Assembly (NCBI GenBank): GCA_903906315.1
Contig: CAIVJW010000067.1
Coordinates: forward strand, 1-53,872
Origin: an uncultured delta proteobacterium
GTDB lineage: Bacteria; Myxococcota_A; Polyangia; Polyangiales; Polyangiaceae
Direction: 5' to 3'
Length of the DNA: 53,872 nucleotides
The translations under genes were made by a program, and so were the position numbers. Positions 7,921 through 15,425 of this stretch are shown here, piece after piece; position 1 is the stretch's first letter, and each line of letters opens with the position of its first letter. Under the pieces are notes generated by a model, which was given only the letters and a program-made list of their open reading frames with translations, was not told where the DNA came from and did not search any database.

Positions 7921-8922
7921 TCAGCCTTGCGCGAGCGCGCGAACGAGCGCCCGCTTGACGACCACGGGCACCATGTCGCGGCGCCACTCGGCGTCCTCGT
8001 CCAGGTTCGTGAGCGGCTTGCACTCGCGGCGCGCGGCGGCGGCGACGGACGCGATCACGACCGCCGGATCGCTGCCCGGCGCGACGTCCTGCGCCGCGCG
8101 CAAGCGACGAGGCCTCGCGCCGAGCGCCGAGACGACGACGTCGACGCGGGCGATCGCGCCCGCCTCGTCGCGATCGACGACGGCGGCGACCGACAGCAGC
8201 GGGAAGTCGATCGCTCCGCGGCGGCGGAGCTTCTCGAACGCGCTGCGCCGGCGCACGGCGACGGGCAGCGCGACCCGGACGACGATCTCGCCCGGCGCGA
8301 GCACGGTGTTACGAAGGCCGTCGGCCGTGTAGAAGTCGCGCGCCGCGACCGTGCGCGCTCCGGCCGCGCCGAGGATCTCGAGGTCCGCGCCGAGCGCGAC
8401 GAGCGCGGGCGCCGTGTCGTTCGAGGCGGCCGCGACGCAGTTCTGGCCGCCCTTCACGACGTGGCAGGCGGTGCCGTCCTTCTTGAGGCAATAGCCGAGC
8501 GCTTTGCGCCAGAAGTGCGTCTGGTTGTAGTAGCGGCAGCGCGTGTCGAGGCAGACGTTGCCGCCGAGCGTGCCCATCGCGCGGTGGTGCGGGCCGCCGA
8601 CGGACGCGGCGGCCTCGGCGAGGGCGGGCGCCACGCGGCGCGCGAGCAGGCTGTCGGCGAGCTCGCCGAGGCGCACCCCCGCGCCGACGACGAGGCGCTC
8701 GGGCGCGGAGGCCGTCGCCGGCGCGAGCGCGAGGCCGCGGAGCTCCTCGATCCGGCCGATCGAGACGAGGTGATCGGGCTCGACGAGCCCGTGCTTCATG
8801 TTGGGGAGGAGGTCCGTGCCGCCCGCGAGGACGCGCGCGCGATCGCCGAGGGTGGCGAGCAGCGCGACGGCCTCCGCGAGCGTGCGGGGACGGTGGTAGT
8901 CGAAGACGGGGAGCGGGAGCAC
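7921..8922 (-). CDS. FAD-binding subunit of a molybdenum hydroxylase, 4-hydroxybenzoyl-CoA reductase beta (HcrB) type
   Basis: 333 residues, GTG start. The FAD-PCMH fold shows VLAGGTDLLP (31-40) and GTLGGNVC (117-124). Between the FAD domains is an insertion with Cys129, Cys145, Cys153 and Cys162, i.e. C-x15-C-x7-C-x8-C. From memory this matches the loop that binds an extra [4Fe-4S] cluster in Thauera aromatica HcrB and is absent from ordinary CoxM/XdhB subunits. The C-terminal CO-dehydrogenase-flavoprotein domain follows. The gene lies 21 nt after the large subunit in one operon. It should pass electrons between FAD, the extra cluster and the [2Fe-2S] subunit; the substrate is not proven. 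Confidence 0.85.
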   Translation of the reverse strand: MLPLPVFDYHRPRTLAEAVALLATLGDRARVLAGGTDLLPNMKHGLVEPDHLVSIGRIEELRGLALAPATASAPERLVVGAGVRLGELADSLLARRVAPALAEAAASVGGPHHRAMGTLGGNVCLDTRCRYYNQTHFWRKALGYCLKKDGTACHVVKGGQNCVAAASNDTAPALVALGADLEILGAAGARTVAARDFYTADGLRNTVLAPGEIVVRVALPVAVRRRSAFEKLRRRGAIDFPLLSVAAVVDRDEAGAIARVDVVVSALGARPRRLRAAQDVAPGSDPAVVIASVAAAARRECKPLTNLDEDAEWRRDMVPVVVKRALVRALAQG

Positions 8923-8943
8923 GGTCGGTTCGCCTCTCGTCGG

Positions 8944-11295
8944 TTACTCGGCCGCGGGCCGCGCGCGGGCGGCGGCCCGGAGCGCGGCGAGCACGCGCGA
9001 CGGGCTGAAGGGCAGTCGGTCGATGCGCACGCCGACCGCGTCGAAGATGGCGTTCGCGATGGCCGGGATCGACGGGTGCAGCGGGCCTTCGCCGGCCTCC
9101 TTCGCGCCGCGCGGCCCCTCGGGGTCGTCGGACTCGACGATCAGGGGGACGATGTCGGGCACGTCGAGCGTCGTCGGGATGCGGTAATCGAGCAGGTTCG
9201 GCCCGAGGTGCAGGCCGTCCTTGCCGATCACGTGCTCCTCGAAGAGGGCCTCGGCCGCGCCCATGTAGACCGATCCCGCGATCTGGCCCTCGACGGCGGT
9301 CGGACAGAGGGCCTTGCCGCAGTCGTGGGCCGCCCAGACGCGCACGACGTCGACCTTGCCCGTCTCGAGGTCGACGGCGACCTCGGCGACGTGCGCGGTG
9401 AACGAGTACGCGGGCGAGGCGCCGATGGTGCCGCCGCGGTAGTCGGCGCCGAGCTTCGGCGTGTTGTAGAAGCCGACCGCGCCGAGCGTGCCGAACTTCG
9501 CCTCGGCGAGCGCGATCGCCTCGGTCACGGGCACGCCGCGCGCGGGGTCGGCCGCGACGCAGAGCGCGCCGCGCGTGACGAGGACCTCGCGCGGGGTCAC
9601 GCCGAGCTTCTCGGCGACGGCGGCGACGAGCTTGTGGCGGACCTCGCGCGCGGCGGAGAGCGCGGCGTTGCCGTTCATGAACGTGCCGCGCGACGAGTAC
9701 GCGCCCAGATCGACGGGCGCGAGGTCGGTGTCGCCCGAGACGACGCGCACCGATCCGAGGTCGAGCCCGAGCTCGTCGGCCACGATCACCGCGAGCATCG
9801 CGTCGCAGCCCTGGCCGATCTCGCTCTGCCCCGAGAAGACCGTCACCACGCCCGATCGGTCGACCTTGAGCTGCACCGCGCTCTGCGGCATGTCATTCGG
9901 ATAGATCGCGTAGTTGGTGCCGCTGATGTAGGCGCTCGAGGCCACGCCGAGGCCGCGACCGACGCCGAGCTTGCCGCGCCGCTCGGCCCAGCCGCTCGCG
10001 CTCTCGACGGCGTCGAGGCACTGGGCGATGCCGTTCGAGGTCACGCGCAGGCCGTTCAGCGTCGTCGAGTCCGGCGGGACGAGGTTGCGACGACGGAGGT
10101 CGATCGGGTCGAGGCCGAGGGCGACGGCGAGCTTGTCGAGCGCGGTCTCGAAGGCGAAGCGGGGCTGGACGCTGCCGTGGCCGCGCTTGGGGCCGCAGGG
10201 CGGCTTGTTGGTGAAGTAGCGCGTCGACTTGAAGCGGTACGCCTGGGCGAACGCGGGCAGCGTGAGGAGCTGGCCCGAGTAGTACGAGGTCACGAGGCCG
10301 AACGACGAGTAGGCGCCGCCGTCGATGGCCGTCTCGGCGTCGACGGCCGTGAGCGTGCCGTCGGCCATCGCGCCGACCTTCATGCGGATGCGCATCGGGT
10401 GGCGGCCGCGGTGGGCGTAGAACTCCTCCTCGCGGGTGTAGAGGAACTTCACCGGGCGCCCCGTGACCATGGCGAGCTTCGCGGCGCAGAACTCGAGCGA
10501 GAAGGGCTCGCTCTTGCCGCCGAACGCGCCGCCGATGGGCGGCTGCACGACGCGGATGCGCGTGGGGGGCAGGCGCAGGACGCGCGACAGCTCGCGGTGC
10601 AGGTAGTGCGGCACCTGCGTCGTCGACCAGACGGTGAGCAGCCCGTTCTTGTCGAGCTGGGCGAGCGCGCAGTGGGTCTCGATCGGCGCGTGGGCCGAGC
10701 CCTCGTAGTGGATCTCGCCCTCGACGACGACGTCCGAGGCCGCGAGGAGGCCGTCGACGTCACCGAACGCGAGCGCGACCTCCTTCGAGACGTTGTCGGT
10801 GCCGGCGCGGCCGAGGCCGACCTCGGGGCGCGCGATCGCGCCGTCGAGATCGGTCGCAGCGGGCAGGATCTCGTACTCGACGTCGACGAGGTCGGCGGCC
10901 TCGTGCGCGGCGCGTTCGTCGGTCGCGCAGACCGCGGCCACGGCGTCGCCGACGAAGCGGGCGCGATCGAGCGCGAGCGGGTACTCGTCGGGCGTCCACG
11001 GGATGATGCCGAAGCGCTCGGGCAGGTCCTTGCCCGTGATGACCGCGACGACGCCCGGCCGCGCGAGCGCGCGCGTCGCGTCGATGCCGACGATGCGCGC
11101 GTGCGGGTGCGGGCAGCGCACGAGGCGCCCGAAGAGCATGCGAGGCAGCGCGAGGTCGTCGGTGTAGCGGACCTGACCGGTCACCCGAGGCGCGATGAGC
11201 GCGCGGCCGCGGCGCCCGACGAGGCCCGATCCCTCGTTCGCGCCGGCGGGCTCGCGCGGCGCGGGCCGAACGCGCGTGTCGTCGCTCGCCGCCAT
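8944..11295 (-). CDS. Molybdopterin-binding large subunit of a xanthine-oxidase-family hydroxylase (HcrA-like)
   Basis: 783 residues, the usual length. The N-terminal aldehyde-oxidase a/b hammerhead domain starts near residue 35 (TGQVRYTDDLALPRMLFGR). The Mo-cofactor domains contain GGAFGGKSEP, GPKRGHGSVQPRF, GQSEIGQGCDAM and, near the C-terminus, GAKEAGEG with the catalytic Glu. The enzyme uses molybdopterin cytosine dinucleotide to hydroxylate, or reductively dehydroxylate, a carbon centre. The ATG at 11295 lies 1 nt after the stop of the fusion gene upstream, so the two are coupled. Partnering with an HcrB-type flavoprotein suggests an aromatic acyl-CoA-like substrate, but no benzoyl-CoA genes are visible. 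Confidence 0.88.
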   Translation of the reverse strand: MAASDDTRVRPAPREPAGANEGSGLVGRRGRALIAPRVTGQVRYTDDLALPRMLFGRLVRCPHPHARIVGIDATRALARPGVVAVITGKDLPERFGIIPWTPDEYPLALDRARFVGDAVAAVCATDERAAHEAADLVDVEYEILPAATDLDGAIARPEVGLGRAGTDNVSKEVALAFGDVDGLLAASDVVVEGEIHYEGSAHAPIETHCALAQLDKNGLLTVWSTTQVPHYLHRELSRVLRLPPTRIRVVQPPIGGAFGGKSEPFSLEFCAAKLAMVTGRPVKFLYTREEEFYAHRGRHPMRIRMKVGAMADGTLTAVDAETAIDGGAYSSFGLVTSYYSGQLLTLPAFAQAYRFKSTRYFTNKPPCGPKRGHGSVQPRFAFETALDKLAVALGLDPIDLRRRNLVPPDSTTLNGLRVTSNGIAQCLDAVESASGWAERRGKLGVGRGLGVASSAYISGTNYAIYPNDMPQSAVQLKVDRSGVVTVFSGQSEIGQGCDAMLAVIVADELGLDLGSVRVVSGDTDLAPVDLGAYSSRGTFMNGNAALSAAREVRHKLVAAVAEKLGVTPREVLVTRGALCVAADPARGVPVTEAIALAEAKFGTLGAVGFYNTPKLGADYRGGTIGASPAYSFTAHVAEVAVDLETGKVDVVRVWAAHDCGKALCPTAVEGQIAGSVYMGAAEALFEEHVIGKDGLHLGPNLLDYRIPTTLDVPDIVPLIVESDDPEGPRGAKEAGEGPLHPSIPAIANAIFDAVGVRIDRLPFSPSRVLAALRAAARARPAAE

Positions 11296-11296
11296 G

Positions 11297-12985
11297 TCAG
11301 AGGCCCTGCTTCCGCGGCGCGTCGTGGGAAGCCAGCGCCGGCGGCGAGGCCTCCGCGAACGGTCGATCGCCGGGCCGATCCGCCTCGCCGCGGCGGATGC
11401 GCGCGGCCTGATCGACCGCGTCGAGGATCGGCCCGTAGCCGGTGCAGCGGCAGAGGTTGCCCGAGAGCGCGACCTTGATCTCGGCGCGCGTCGGCCGCGG
11501 GTTCTTCTCGAGCAGCGCCGTCGCGCTCATCAGCATGCCCGGCGTGCAGAAGCCGCACTGCCCGCCCCCGGCGTGGTCGAAGCAGTCGACGAGCGGGTCG
11601 AGGTGGTCGAGATCCGCCGACCCGAGGTGCTCGACGGTGCGGACCTCGCGGCCGTCGGCGTCGAGCGCCAGCACGAGGCACGCTAGCACGGGGTCGCCGT
11701 CGAGCAGCACCGTGCACGCGCCGCAATCGCCCTTGTCGCAGCCTTGCTTCGTGCCGATGAGGTCGAGGTCGTAGCGGAGCGCCTCGAGGAGGGTGCGGCG
11801 CGGGTGCACGGCGAGCTGGACGACCTCACCGGCGAGCCGCAGCGTCATGGGGACGAGGGGCTCGGTGCCGCCGCCGGCGAGGGGGCGAGGCCGGACGCTG
11901 GCCGGCGCCCTCGGCGGCGAGGCGTGCCCGACAGCGCGCGCTGGTGGGACTTCCTCGCGCTCCTCGAGCTCCGCGACCACGCGATACGCGCGCGATCCGG
12001 AGGCCTCGCGCAGAAAGCGCCGCCCGGCGATCGGGTGGTCGGGCGGCAGCGACCAGGAGAGAGCGCGCGCGGCGAGCTCGCAGTACTCCGCGAGGTGCTT
12101 GCGCGGCACCGGGGGGCGGGCACCGACGCGCGCCAGGTTGTCGACGAGCAGCTCGAGCGGCGTGTTGCCGACGCGCTCGCCGACGCCGAGCCCGGTGCCG
12201 TGCACGCGGCCGACGCCGTTCGACGCGGCCCAGAGGGCCGTCGGCAGGCCGAGACCGCGGTCGTTGTGGCCGTGCCAGTCGAGGCCGACGTGCTTCGCGC
12301 CCCACTCGGAGAGCTCGATCTGCACGAACCCGACGAGCGCCTCGACCCCGTAGGGCGTGACGTGGCCGGTCGTGTCGCACAGGCAGAGGCGAGCGGCGCC
12401 CTCGTCGATCGCGGCGCGATAGAGGACGCGCAGCAGGTCCGGGTGCGCGCGCGTCGTGTCCTCGGTGACGAGCACGAAGGGGAGCCCGGCGTCGCGCGCC
12501 GCGGACGCGGCCGAGCGCACGCAACCGACCAGGAAGCCCTCGTCCCAGCTCTCGGAGTAGTGCCGGATGGGCGAGCTGCCGATGAACGCGTAGACCTCGA
12601 TCGGCATGCCGGCGCTCTCGGCGGCGCGCGCGATGGCGAGGACGTCACCGACCACGGTGCGCGCGGCGGCCGTCGGGACGAGGGGCAGGCGCGCCGCCTG
12701 GATCTCCCGGCAGAGCAGGCCGCAGTCCTCCTCGTGGCGTGCGCCCGCCGCGGGCAGGCCGACGCTGACGACGTCGACGCCGACGCGCGCCATCGCGTGG
12801 AGGAGGTCCATCTTGAGGCCGACGGGCGGGTTGACCCCGGACGCGTTCTGAAGGCCGTCACGGAGCGTCTCGTCGACGACCATGACCCCCTTCGCGCCGC
12901 CGCCGAAGGGGATCCATCCCCCCGGCCCCGTGGCGGACGGCGACGTGCCGTCCGGCGAGTTCCAGTCGTAGATCGCAGGCTGCAT
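11297..12985 (-). CDS. Fusion: HMGL/2-isopropylmalate-synthase-like domain + [2Fe-2S] molybdenum-hydroxylase small subunit
   Basis: 562 residues from the ATG at 12985. Residues ~30-325 are an HMGL-like TIM barrel: VVDETLRDGLQNASGVNP with the metal-binding Asp and catalytic Arg, then HGHNDRGLGLPTA and GTGLGVGERVGNTPLE, the signature of the isopropylmalate/homocitrate synthase group. No LeuA regulatory domain follows. After a Pro/Arg-rich linker (~340-378), residues 380-530 form a CoxS/HcrC-type small subunit: plant-type CDKGDCGACTVLLDG...C and helical C-terminal GQCGFCTPG...NLCRCTGY. The frame is open throughout. Met380 (11848) could serve as an internal start but has no good ribosome-binding site. 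Just upstream of hcrA-like and hcrB-like genes. Confidence 0.85.
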   Translation of the reverse strand: MQPAIYDWNSPDGTSPSATGPGGWIPFGGGAKGVMVVDETLRDGLQNASGVNPPVGLKMDLLHAMARVGVDVVSVGLPAAGARHEEDCGLLCREIQAARLPLVPTAAARTVVGDVLAIARAAESAGMPIEVYAFIGSSPIRHYSESWDEGFLVGCVRSAASAARDAGLPFVLVTEDTTRAHPDLLRVLYRAAIDEGAARLCLCDTTGHVTPYGVEALVGFVQIELSEWGAKHVGLDWHGHNDRGLGLPTALWAASNGVGRVHGTGLGVGERVGNTPLELLVDNLARVGARPPVPRKHLAEYCELAARALSWSLPPDHPIAGRRFLREASGSRAYRVVAELEEREEVPPARAVGHASPPRAPASVRPRPLAGGGTEPLVPMTLRLAGEVVQLAVHPRRTLLEALRYDLDLIGTKQGCDKGDCGACTVLLDGDPVLACLVLALDADGREVRTVEHLGSADLDHLDPLVDCFDHAGGGQCGFCTPGMLMSATALLEKNPRPTRAEIKVALSGNLCRCTGYGPILDAVDQAARIRRGEADRPGDRPFAEASPPALASHDAPRKQGL

Positions 12986-13015
12986 GGCTCTTTCGCGGGC
13001 TCTCCGGAGGGTCGC

Positions 13016-13024
13016 AGACCTAGC
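13016..13024 (-). promoter_or_regulatory. -10-like element GCTAGGTCT
   Basis: Minus strand GCTAGGTCT (with preceding T, extended TGCTAGGTC) about 30 nt before the ATG of the fusion gene. Likely promoter of the three-gene molybdenum-hydroxylase operon. No clear -35. Confidence 0.35.
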
Positions 13025-13134
13025 ACGAGCGCGCATTCACCGCGATGGCCCGAGCGATCCGGCGCGCGCAAAGCCACGACGCGGCGCGCCGCGACGGGCA
13101 GCCCGAGCGCGTCATTCGTGATCCCCGAAACGCT

Positions 13135-14211
13135 CTAGATTCGAGGTTCCTGCTGAGAGAGGCAGTGCAGGGTCCCGAGGCCCCACACGAGGTCGAGCGC
13201 GTGGATCCCGATCACGGGACGATCGGGCAGCAGCTCGGCGAGGATGCCGAGGGCGTGACGGTCGGCGGGGTCGTCGAACGTCGGCACGAGCACGGCCGCG
13301 TTGCAGACGTAGAAGTTCGCGTAGCTCGCCGGCAGGCGCTGGCCGGCGAAGACCACGGGGCGGGGCATCGGCAGGCGCACGATCTCGGGGCGCGATCCGT
13401 CCTCGAGGCGCGCGCCTTCGAGGCGCTCGCGGTTGTCCTCGAGCAGCGCGTGGTTTTCGTCGCTCGCGTCGGGCTCGTGCGCGAGCACGATGGTGCGCGG
13501 GCCGACGAAGCGCGCGAGGTCGTCGACGTGACCGTGCGTGTCGTCGCCGACGATGCCCCGGCCGAGCCAGATCGTGATCGGCGCGCCGAGCGCGTCGCGG
13601 AACACCGCCTCGTAGTCGGCGCGATCGAAGCCGGGGTTGCGCACCTGGATCGTCGGGTGCAGGAGGCACTCCTCGGTCGTGAGGATCGCGCCGCGGCCGT
13701 TCACGTCGATGGCGCCGCCCTCGAGCACGACGTGCCGCCCGCGGTGGACGACCTTCGGCGCCTCGACGCCGACCGCCTTCGCGCCGCGCGCGGCGACCTT
13801 CGCGTCGCGATCGTGGTCGGGGTACTTCGACCAGGCGTCGAAGCGGAAGCGCGCGACGGCCTTCGCCGGATCGGCGCCGCCGCGGCGAACGAAGATCGGG
13901 CCCGTGTCGCGGCTCCAGATGCGGTTCGTGGGGAGGTGGCGGAGCTCGACCTTCGCGAGGTCGACGCCGGCGCGCACGAGCACCCGGCGCGCCTTCGCCT
14001 CGTGCGCCGCGTCGTTCACCGACAGGCGCACGGTCTCGCCGCGCGCGACGTTGCGCACGATCTCGGCGTAGACCCAGGGGATCGGCGCGAACCGGCCGGG
14101 CCAGTCCTTCACGTTGTGAGGCCACGCGAGCCACGTCGCCTCGTGCGGCTCCCACTCGCCCGGCATCGCGAAGCCGCGCGCCGCGAGCGTCTCCTCGGTC
14201 GCGGGGCTCAA
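13135..14211 (-). CDS. aguA: Agmatine deiminase (agmatine iminohydrolase)
   Basis: 358 residues, Porphyromonas-type peptidylarginine deiminase fold. Hallmarks are MPGEWEPHEATWLAWPHN near the N-terminus, NRIWSRDTGPIF, EGGAIDVNGRG, GDDTHGHVDDLARF (catalytic His/Asp) and the C-terminal TLHCLSQQEP with catalytic Cys at ~350. It hydrolyses agmatine to N-carbamoylputrescine and ammonia in the cytoplasm. The start is taken as TTG at 14211, which overlaps the aguB stop (TTGA) and gives the N-terminal extension normal for the family; ATG at 14166 is the alternative. Coupled to aguB directly upstream, giving a two-step agmatine-to-putrescine route. Confidence 0.9.
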   Translation of the reverse strand: MSPATEETLAARGFAMPGEWEPHEATWLAWPHNVKDWPGRFAPIPWVYAEIVRNVARGETVRLSVNDAAHEAKARRVLVRAGVDLAKVELRHLPTNRIWSRDTGPIFVRRGGADPAKAVARFRFDAWSKYPDHDRDAKVAARGAKAVGVEAPKVVHRGRHVVLEGGAIDVNGRGAILTTEECLLHPTIQVRNPGFDRADYEAVFRDALGAPITIWLGRGIVGDDTHGHVDDLARFVGPRTIVLAHEPDASDENHALLEDNRERLEGARLEDGSRPEIVRLPMPRPVVFAGQRLPASYANFYVCNAAVLVPTFDDPADRHALGILAELLPDRPVIGIHALDLVWGLGTLHCLSQQEPRI

Positions 14212-15101
14212 TCGACGAACCGCCGGTCGATGCCGTCGTACGCGTCGATCCGGCGATCGCGCAGGAACGGCCAGTTGCGGCGCACCTCCTCGATGCGCCC
14301 CACGTCGACCTCGCCGACGAGGATCTCCTCGCGGTCGGTCGAGGCCTCCGCGACCACGATCCCGAACGGGTCGCAGAGAAACGAGGTGCCCCAGAACTCG
14401 AGCCCGGCGCCGCCGGTCGGGCTGGGCTCGAAGCCGACGCGGTTGACCGACGCGACGAACACGCCGTTCGCGATGGCGTGCGACCGCTGGATGGTCCTCC
14501 ACGCGTCGCGCTGGGCGACGCCGTGCTCGGCCTTCTCGGCCGGATGCCAGCCGATCGCGGTCGGGTAGAACAGGACGCTCGCGCCGCGGAGCGCGGTGCA
14601 CCGGGCGGCCTCGGGGTACCACTGGTCCCAGCAGATGAGCGTGCCGATGCGGCCCGCGCGCACGTCGAACGCGCGGAAGCCGAGATCGCCGGGGGCGAAG
14701 TAGAACTTCTCGTAGAAGCCCGGGTCGTCGGGGATGTGCATCTTGCGGTAGAGGCCCGCGATCGCCCCGTCCTCGCCCAGAATGGCCGCCGAGTTGTGGT
14801 AGAGGCCCGGCGCCCGCTGCTCGAACACCGGGACGACGACCGCCACACCGAGACGCTTCGCCACGGCGCCCAGGCGGTCCGTGCTCGGCCCGGGGACGGT
14901 CTCCGCCAGGTCGAACGCGGCGTGGTCCTCGCTCTGGCAGAAGTACGGCGTGCGGTACATCTCGGGCAGGCAGACGACCTGGGCCCCGAGGGCGGCGGCC
15001 TCCTCGACCTTGGCGACGGCCTTCTCGAGGTTCTGGCCGGGGTCGGTCGACATCGCCATCTGGACGAGTCCGACGCGGAATTTCTGGGCGCGGTGCGACA
15101 T
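14208..15101 (-). CDS. aguB: N-carbamoylputrescine amidase (nitrilase superfamily)
   Basis: 297 residues. The carbon-nitrogen hydrolase triad is visible: Glu47 (CLPEMYRTPYF), Lys120 (LYRKMHIPDD) and Cys157 (LICWDQWYPEAAR). The sequences around these are those of N-carbamoylputrescine amidases, including YEKFYFAPGD and FWGTSFLCDPFG. It converts N-carbamoylputrescine to putrescine, CO2 and ammonia. The ATG at 15101 has CAGGAG ~10 nt upstream. First gene of the aguB-aguA operon; divergent from the kinase gene. Confidence 0.92.
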   Translation of the reverse strand: MSHRAQKFRVGLVQMAMSTDPGQNLEKAVAKVEEAAALGAQVVCLPEMYRTPYFCQSEDHAAFDLAETVPGPSTDRLGAVAKRLGVAVVVPVFEQRAPGLYHNSAAILGEDGAIAGLYRKMHIPDDPGFYEKFYFAPGDLGFRAFDVRAGRIGTLICWDQWYPEAARCTALRGASVLFYPTAIGWHPAEKAEHGVAQRDAWRTIQRSHAIANGVFVASVNRVGFEPSPTGGAGLEFWGTSFLCDPFGIVVAEASTDREEILVGEVDVGRIEEVRRNWPFLRDRRIDAYDGIDRRFVD

Positions 15102-15159
15102 GGGGAGAGCGCTCCTGAGGGAAACGAGCCTCGCCGGTCGCGAGGCCGGCGGCCGGCGG

Positions 15160-15188
15160 ATTGTGCCAGACGGCCCCTCGACGACCAA
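15160..15188 (-). promoter_or_regulatory. Promoter TTGGTC-N17-CACAAT before aguB
   Basis: Minus strand TTGGTC (15188-15183), 17 bp, CACAAT (15165-15160), ~58 bp before the aguB ATG. Confidence 0.4.
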
Positions 15189-15273
15189 GCGCGGGCGCGG
15201 CCGGCGCGATCCGCGCCGCCTGGCGTCGACGGTCCCGATCGCACTTTTCCTGGCTCCGGCGGGCGGCTCGCCC

Positions 15274-15302
15274 TGGAACGCGCCGGGCGAGGCCTGTATC
15301 CT
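15274..15302 (+). promoter_or_regulatory. Candidate promoter TGGAAC-N17-TATCCT before the kinase gene
   Basis: TGGAAC (15274-15279), 17 bp, TATCCT (15297-15302). Weak -35, fair -10; transcription would begin near 15309, about 117 nt before the GTG start. Confidence 0.3.
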
Positions 15303-15425
15303 CGGAGCCGGCCCCGACGTGCGGACGAAGCGCCAAGAAGTTCGAGCGCCTGCGCGCGCCACCGGCCAGCACGAACCGACGCGGCAGCCTCGTCGCGCCA
15401 CGATCCGGCCGGGCACGCGAGCCTC

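Larger units (their letters stand above)
15102..15425. other. Divergent intergenic region, aguB / Ser-Thr kinase
   Basis: 324 bp without a gene. It holds a promoter candidate in each direction (15160-15188 minus, 15274-15302 plus) and otherwise nothing I recognise. Confidence 0.5.

Noticed and set aside
7000-11478. Very long open frame on the plus strand opposite the GDPD and molybdenum-hydroxylase genes
   Set aside because: Arg/Glu/Asp/Val/Ala-only composition with no domain; it is the antisense shadow of well-supported minus-strand genes, expected at this GC content.
11840-11860. Separate gene for the [2Fe-2S] subunit starting at Met380 (11848)
   Set aside because: No stop codon separates it from the HMGL-like domain and there is no clear ribosome-binding site, so I kept a single fusion; an internal start remains possible.
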